The notes under the pieces were generated by a model. That model was not told where the DNA came from. It did no database searches and saw only the letters and a program-made list of their open reading frames with translations. Below are positions 59,727 through 64,000 of a stretch of 64,000 bases of DNA, one piece after another. The position numbers were made by a program, and so were the translations under genes. This DNA comes from Bryobacterales bacterium (GTDB lineage: Bacteria > Acidobacteriota > Terriglobia > Bryobacterales > Bryobacteraceae): the NCBI GenBank assembly GCA_020846745.1, contig JADLDI010000060.1:62001-126000 (forward strand). The letters run 5' to 3'. The number at the start of each line of letters is the position of its first letter. Positions within the stretch are counted from its first letter, which is position 1.

Positions 59727-61079
59727 TTGCCTGACGTCTTTCGCCCTAGTGTTTTCTTTGTGCAGCAACGCAAACTACTTTTTGTTTCCTACCTTTTTCC
59801 GCCGGCGGGCGGGATTACGGTGCAGCGGGCGCTGGCCTTTACGCGATACCTGCCGGAGCGTGGCTTTGAATTGCATGTGTTGCGGGCGCCGAACGCGCCG
59901 TCGCCTGTAATCGACGACAGTCTGCTCAACCGCGTACCGCGGCAGGTGAAGATACACGGGGCTTTGACACCCGAGCCTCCGTTCAAACTGCGTCACTTCG
60001 TTTGGAATCTGCTGTCTTCGAAGAAGAAGGCAGAAGAAGAAGCGGAGCCGGTGAAGGACTTTGGGGGGAGAAAGCCGAGCGGGCCGAAAGCTTGGGCGAA
60101 GGAAGCGATACGCCGGATGATTTGCCCGGAGCCGGAAATTCTATGGGTACCCTTTGCCGTACGTGCCGCGCGAAAACTGGTCAAACGCCACGGCATAGAG
60201 GCAGTGATGGTAACGGCTCCGCCGTTTTCGGCATTCCTGGTGGGGACGCGGTTGAAGCGGGAGTTTCCGGGGCTGAAGTTCATCGCCGATTTTCGGGACG
60301 AGTGGCTGGATTTCTACCTGAACGAATCGGACTTTCAGAGCGGAGACTTTGTCCGGAAGCGGGCCACAGAGATTGAGCGCGAAACGGTGGAACTGGCGGA
60401 CATCGTAGTGGCGGTAACACATACGTCGCGCGATAAGATCAGGCGACGATATCCGGAGTTGCCGGAAGCGCGGTTCCAATGTGTGCATAACGGGTTCGAC
60501 CCGGCGCAGTTCAGCAAGTTCACGGCACGGCCTCATAATACGGGAAAAGTTGTGGTCACACACGTGGGTACGGCAGCTAACGCCTCGTCTTCCCGCTACT
60601 ATCTGGATGCGTTGGAGGCACTGCCGGCGGAGTATCGCGACCGGATCGAAAGCCGGTTTGTCGGCCGGATCGCGGAAGGGGAGAAGAGGTATTTCGAGAA
60701 TCGCAAGGCAGCCCTCAACCTGCTGGGGTTTCAGACGCAGGAAGTAGCCACACGCTATATGGAGGAAACCGACTATCTATTGGTTACGCTGACGGATCGA
60801 CAGAGTATACCGGGCAAGCTGTTTGAGTATATGGCGACGGGTAAGCCGATCTTAGCTATCTCGCCGCCGGATGGAGAAGTAGCAAGAATCATGGCGGAGA
60901 CGCGCGCGGGCTTTTGTGTCGATCCATCCGATAAGGACGCATTAAGCAGAACGCTGATCCATATCTGCAGTGCCCCAGTTGAAGAGACTGTCCGGAATAT
61001 CGACCAGGATAGGGTCCACAGTTTTGAGCGGCCGCGAAAGGCCGATCAGCTGGCGCAGCTAATCCACGGGTTGTTCTGA
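59727..61079 (+). CDS. GT4-like glycosyltransferase
   Basis: A 450-residue GT-B-type glycosyltransferase. KLLFVSYLFPPAGGITVQRALAF opens the first Rossmann domain (cited in part: LFVSYLFPPAGG), with FIADFRDEWLDFY, VVAVTHTSRDKI and CVHNGFD typical of the acceptor half. The donor half ends with SIPGKLFEYMATGKPILAI, whose Glu is the usual nucleotide-sugar contact. No signal or membrane segment. The start is uncertain: TTG 59727 (longest) or GTG 59760, directly before the first strand; neither has a good ribosome site. Confidence 0.85.
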   Translation: MPDVFRPSVFFVQQRKLLFVSYLFPPAGGITVQRALAFTRYLPERGFELHVLRAPNAPSPVIDDSLLNRVPRQVKIHGALTPEPPFKLRHFVWNLLSSKKKAEEEAEPVKDFGGRKPSGPKAWAKEAIRRMICPEPEILWVPFAVRAARKLVKRHGIEAVMVTAPPFSAFLVGTRLKREFPGLKFIADFRDEWLDFYLNESDFQSGDFVRKRATEIERETVELADIVVAVTHTSRDKIRRRYPELPEARFQCVHNGFDPAQFSKFTARPHNTGKVVVTHVGTAANASSSRYYLDALEALPAEYRDRIESRFVGRIAEGEKRYFENRKAALNLLGFQTQEVATRYMEETDYLLVTLTDRQSIPGKLFEYMATGKPILAISPPDGEVARIMAETRAGFCVDPSDKDALSRTLIHICSAPVEETVRNIDQDRVHSFERPRKADQLAQLIHGLF

Positions 61080-61087
61080 ACAGCCAA

Positions 61088-61372
61088 TCAGCACAAGAAA
61101 CCCCGCCAGCTATTCCCGCGCTCATCGCGCAGGATGATGCCGAAGCGATCGGAGATGCCACTGATGGTGCGCCCTTCGGAGTCGCGGAACCGGTAGCGGA
61201 CCGTTTGTTCGTCCTCGGCGTCCGCCGAGCCTTGCCAGACGTTTCCGAACTCATCTTTGAGGCGAACATACTCGCCACTGATAAAGCCGGTGAGGCTGCG
61301 CTTTTGTAAGTTCTCAAAGCGGAGGAAGCCGGTAGAGGCGGTAGAGCGGGAGCGGCGGCGGCGGTAGACCAT
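61088..61372 (-). CDS. Hypothetical small protein
   Basis: A 94-residue protein with a basic, Arg/Ser-rich N-terminus (YRRRRSRSTASTG) and a beta-rich body with two similar segments (RLKDEFGNVWQGSADAE and ILRDERGNSWRGFLC), which suggests an internal repeat. No family recognised. Convergent with the GT4 gene, 8 bp between the stops. Confidence 0.5.
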   Translation of the reverse strand: MVYRRRRSRSTASTGFLRFENLQKRSLTGFISGEYVRLKDEFGNVWQGSADAEDEQTVRYRFRDSEGRTISGISDRFGIILRDERGNSWRGFLC

Positions 61373-61530
61373 AACTCACTCTTACTATGGTTGAAACGGC
61401 GTGTGAAAGCTCTAAGGAAAATCACTGGGACAAGGCAGTGCGATGGCTTAGCGCGGCAACGTGAAAGCCGGTGCGAGACGACTAAGACGTTTTCAATGCT
61501 GGATTAATATTAGAAGCCGTGTTGAATGGG

Positions 61531-62523
61531 TCAGACAACCTTAGGCTTGATCACAGCGACTCCGACTTTGCCAAGCGTTTCTACGAGGTTATTGAACATG
61601 GCTTCGTTTTTAAAACGTCCGACAATTGCTCCGCCAGAACCGGCAAAGTTAGCTGAAGCTCCACAATGACGGGCAAGGCGAATCATCTCCAGATTGCCCG
61701 AACCTATCTGATAAATTTTGGCCCGAAGGTCGAAGTTGGCGTCAATCAGGCGGTCTAATTCATCGACATCTCCGTTCAACAGGGCGTCTTTGCCTTTTTG
61801 GGCGAAGCTGGCCCATGTCCGCATCGCTTCGACAACCTGGGCATCGCCGCTGCGCCAGCGCTCGCGAATGTTGTTGTGAAATACCTCTGTGCCTTCGCTG
61901 AGCGAGGTACGGTAGGCGAGATACAAGGCGGGCAAGATAGATGGATCGAGCGGTTCGTAGGCGCCGTATCCCTGCCTATCCATCAGGTCCTTCGAAAAAT
62001 CCATGTAGACGACCCCTTCGTAGGCCTGGATGACACGGTCTTGAAGGCCGGCGCCGACGCCCAATTCGCGAGTTTCGGTCTCGAGTACCAGGTTGGCAAA
62101 TACCGGTAAGGGTATGTCGACGTTATAATACCTGGTCAAAGCGCGGAGTGCGGCGGTGATGATGGCGCTGGAGCCACCCATGCCTAGGCGGAGGGGCACA
62201 GTGGTCTCGTATTCGAGAGTAAAATTGCGGTCCGGTAACTCGATACCCTGTTGGCGGCAATAGTCCATGAACCGGACAATAAGGGCTTGGATGATGCGTA
62301 TACCGCCATAGTAACCACGCCAGCGTGTGCTTCGGTACAGGTCGTCGAGGCTGTCGAAGATGGGCGAGTCCGCTTTGGACAGTTTGATCTCGAGTCGGGC
62401 GCTCGGGTAAAGTATTACACGGGCACGGAAGTTCCTAACCAGGAGCGAGATCGTCTTGCCGTAATATCCGTCGCTGGGATTGCCTAGCAAGCCTGCCCGG
62501 GCATAAGCGTAGGTCTCTATCAT
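61531..62523 (-). CDS. GHMP kinase, glucuronokinase-like
   Basis: A 330-residue GHMP kinase. YARAGLLGNPSDGYYGKTIS is the substrate-binding first motif in the form seen in glucuronokinase-type members, LRLGMGGSSAIITAALRAL the phosphate-binding glycine loop, and ANFAGSGGAIVG the third motif. It should phosphorylate a sugar (acid) at C1 for salvage into nucleotide sugars. TAAAAT lies 6 nt before ATG 62523. Divergent from dtd, with 11 bp between the starts. Confidence 0.87.
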   Translation of the reverse strand: MIETYAYARAGLLGNPSDGYYGKTISLLVRNFRARVILYPSARLEIKLSKADSPIFDSLDDLYRSTRWRGYYGGIRIIQALIVRFMDYCRQQGIELPDRNFTLEYETTVPLRLGMGGSSAIITAALRALTRYYNVDIPLPVFANLVLETETRELGVGAGLQDRVIQAYEGVVYMDFSKDLMDRQGYGAYEPLDPSILPALYLAYRTSLSEGTEVFHNNIRERWRSGDAQVVEAMRTWASFAQKGKDALLNGDVDELDRLIDANFDLRAKIYQIGSGNLEMIRLARHCGASANFAGSGGAIVGRFKNEAMFNNLVETLGKVGVAVIKPKVV

Positions 62524-62534
62524 CGTTCTATTTT

Positions 62535-62984
62535 ATGCGTGCAGTTGTGCAGCGTGTAGTCCGGGCCAGTGTGCAAGTAGACGGCAAAATGGTGGGCCAG
62601 ATCGGGGCGGGATTGCTTGTTTTGCTCGGCGTGCGTAAGGAAGATTCAAGCGCCGATGCCGACTATTTGGTGGACAAGATAGCTAATCTGCGTATCTTCA
62701 GAGACGCCGAGGAAAAGATGAATCTATCGCTCAAGGAGACGAGCGGCGCCCTGTTAGTGGTGTCTCAGTTCACGCTCTATGGATCGACGGTGCGCGGGCG
62801 GCGGCCATCGTTTGACCGCGCCGCAAGCCCGGATCAGGCTCGGGAACTGTATGAATATTTCATCAGTGCGGCAGCTAAGGCGGGACTTTCGGTAGCTTGC
62901 GGCCAGTTTCAGGCAACGATGCAAGTAGAACTTATAAACGACGGACCAGTGACGATACTCTGTGATTCAGAACGGCAGATGTAA
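62535..62984 (+). CDS. dtd: D-aminoacyl-tRNA deacylase
   Basis: A 149-residue DTD: MRAVVQRVVRASVQVDG start, active-site VSQFTLYG and the chirality-proofreading NDGPVT motif. It hydrolyses D-amino acids (and glycine from tRNA-Ala) from mischarged tRNA. Full length for the family. No Shine-Dalgarno sequence; TATCAT lies 10 nt before the ATG, overlapping the divergent kinase start. Confidence 0.97.
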   Translation: MRAVVQRVVRASVQVDGKMVGQIGAGLLVLLGVRKEDSSADADYLVDKIANLRIFRDAEEKMNLSLKETSGALLVVSQFTLYGSTVRGRRPSFDRAASPDQARELYEYFISAAAKAGLSVACGQFQATMQVELINDGPVTILCDSERQM

Positions 62985-63132
62985 CCCTTGTTTTGAACCC
63001 GTTTGTAAAGCAATGCCTCATCCGGATAGTGAAATCCGGGTTCTAAGGCGTGGAAGAGTAAGAAGATGATTGCAGAGTGGACATGTCTCAGTTACTATCT
63101 AAGAGACGTCTACCGTCGAGGTCACAGACAAC

Positions 63133-63408
63133 ATGAACATCGAAGATCCCACTCTATTACAAGCAGCCCTAGAGGGTCTTGAGGCCCAAAAGGCTCGCAT
63201 CGAAGAACAGATCAGCAAAGTGAAGTCGCTGTTAGGCGGCGGCTCGAAACCGGCTCCCGCGCCCGCTCCGGCCGCGGCGCCGGCGGCAGCGACCGCAACA
63301 GGAAAGCGGGCGTACACTCCGCGCAAGCGGCGCAAGCTGAGTGCGGAAGGCCGCGCGCGCATAGCCGAAGCGCAACGGAAACGTTGGGCGGCGGCTCGCA
63401 AGGGTTAG
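63133..63408 (+). CDS. Small basic protein with coiled coil and Pro/Ala linker
   Basis: A 91-residue protein in three parts: an acidic N-terminal coiled coil (LLQAALEGLEAQKARIEEQI), a Pro/Ala linker (about 38-56) and a highly basic tail (YTPRKRRKLSAEGRARIAEA, then QRKRW). The tail resembles NUMOD3/H1-like nucleic-acid-binding segments common in small acidobacterial proteins. It probably binds DNA or RNA; function unknown. Its stop overlaps the convergent ABC gene by 4 bp. Confidence 0.65.
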   Translation: MNIEDPTLLQAALEGLEAQKARIEEQISKVKSLLGGGSKPAPAPAPAAAPAAATATGKRAYTPRKRRKLSAEGRARIAEAQRKRWAAARKG

Positions 63409-64000
63409 TTATCGGATTGGCCGTCGCGGGCGAAGGCTGGTCCTACTTCCCAGCTGAATTGCCGCACGATGTCACGGACTGTGCCTTCGCCGGCGACCAG
63501 GCCATGTTCCAGAAACAGAGCACGCCCACCAAGCGCCTGGGCGAAGTGGGTATCGTGAGTGGTGATGATTTTGGCCTGATCAAGACCCGCCAATATCCTC
63601 AATAGCTCGCGTTGGCCAGGCGGATCTAACGACGTGGTGGGCTCGTCGAGAATTAGTATTTCGGGCTTCATCGCCAAAACACCGGCCAAAGCCACCCTCC
63701 TCTTTTCCCCTCCGCTCAAGTGATAGGGCGCCTTCTCTCTAAGTTCGAGGGCATTGACAAGGCGTAACGCTTGTTCCGCCAGCCGTATCGCTTCATCAGT
63801 TGTCTTCCCCAGATTCAACAGACCATAGGTTACGTCTTCCATCACCGTAGGCATAAACAGTTGGTCGTCAGCATCCTGAAAAACGACTCCAACACGCCGG
63901 CGCAATGTACCGGGTGCCTTCGGACTTACGGGCGTGCCGTCGAGCAGGATGTCTCCAGGACCTTCGAGCAAACCGCAAAGGCGTAAGAGCAGGCTGGTCT
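63405..64000 (-). CDS. CbiO/EcfA-type ABC transporter ATPase, N-terminus outside window
   Basis: About 198 residues are visible and the frame is open through base 64000, so the gene starts beyond the window. The last upstream residues, TSLLLRLCGLLEGPG, are the end of the Walker A helix. Then come the Q-loop GVVFQDADDQLFMPTVMEDVTYG (typical of the cobalt/energy-coupling-factor group), signature LSGGEKRRVALAGVLA, Walker B ILILDEPTTSLD and the switch His in IITTHD. It powers uptake of cobalt, nickel or a vitamin with membrane partners not visible here. Confidence 0.88.
   Translation of the reverse strand, partial: TSLLLRLCGLLEGPGDILLDGTPVSPKAPGTLRRRVGVVFQDADDQLFMPTVMEDVTYGLLNLGKTTDEAIRLAEQALRLVNALELREKAPYHLSGGEKRRVALAGVLAMKPEILILDEPTTSLDPPGQRELLRILAGLDQAKIITTHDTHFAQALGGRALFLEHGLVAGEGTVRDIVRQFSWEVGPAFARDGQSDN

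Overview
The window looks like chromosome from an acidobacterium of the Solibacter/Bryobacter type. It is GC-rich. The serine hydrolase at 45473-47206 ends in the Solibacter-type C-terminal domain (TIGR03437 family). A DUF1501 / DUF1549-DUF1553 / PPC gene trio, many secreted glycosidases and esterases, and a tmRNA with tag ANNQQFAYAA agree with that placement. No phage, transposon, CRISPR array or tRNA gene was seen.

Layout. 1-12 kb: a partial GH63-type glucosidase, two secreted alpha/beta-hydrolase esterases, a cysteine-rich copper-storage-type protein, a lone response regulator, an aspartoacylase-like deacylase, a class III CoA-transferase, and a Tat-exported PLP enzyme of the D-threonine aldolase type. 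12.3-18.2 kb: tmRNA, then a three-gene minus-strand operon (PPC protein, DUF1549/DUF1553 protein with c-type heme motifs, DUF1501 protein). 18.4-28 kb: a stress island of small proteins (BON, DksA-type zinc finger, CsbD, small membrane proteins, TPR, YtxH, YHS) around an NtrC-family sigma-54 activator, a CheY-like regulator and a histidine kinase. Eight transcription starts here have GG-N10-GC sigma-54-type promoters, and the penicillin-binding-protein-type transglycosylase and pyruvate oxidase-like pair appears to belong to the same set.

28-45 kb: TatA, HU, and catabolic operons. One combines a SIS isomerase, a Gfo/Idh/MocA dehydrogenase, an SDR and a MetE-core protein. Others carry two unclassified six-hairpin-type glycosidases, a GH29 fucosidase, a subclass B3-like metallo-beta-lactamase, and a JAB-like/TonB fusion. 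45-48.7 kb: a serine hydrolase and a GH27 alpha-galactosidase.

48.7-57.0 kb: a tightly packed seven-gene operon that I consider the most interesting system in the window. It encodes a secreted PQQ-type propeller, an NHL-type propeller, a NapG-like Tat ferredoxin, a NapH-like membrane ferredoxin, a membrane-anchored NuoE, a NuoF with an extra ferredoxin tail, and an NADPH:acceptor flavoprotein (GltD/NfnB type) carrying a NuoG-type [2Fe-2S] domain. No hydrogenase, formate dehydrogenase or Complex I pump subunit is present. It reads as an undescribed membrane NAD(P)H/quinone or ferredoxin electron-transfer complex.

57-64 kb: an unknown membrane protein, GT2 and GT4 glycosyltransferases, a glucuronokinase-like GHMP kinase divergent from dtd, a small basic protein, and the end of a CbiO/EcfA-type ABC ATPase that runs off the window. 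After start correction no gene-free stretch exceeds 300 bases; the longest is 45182-45472.
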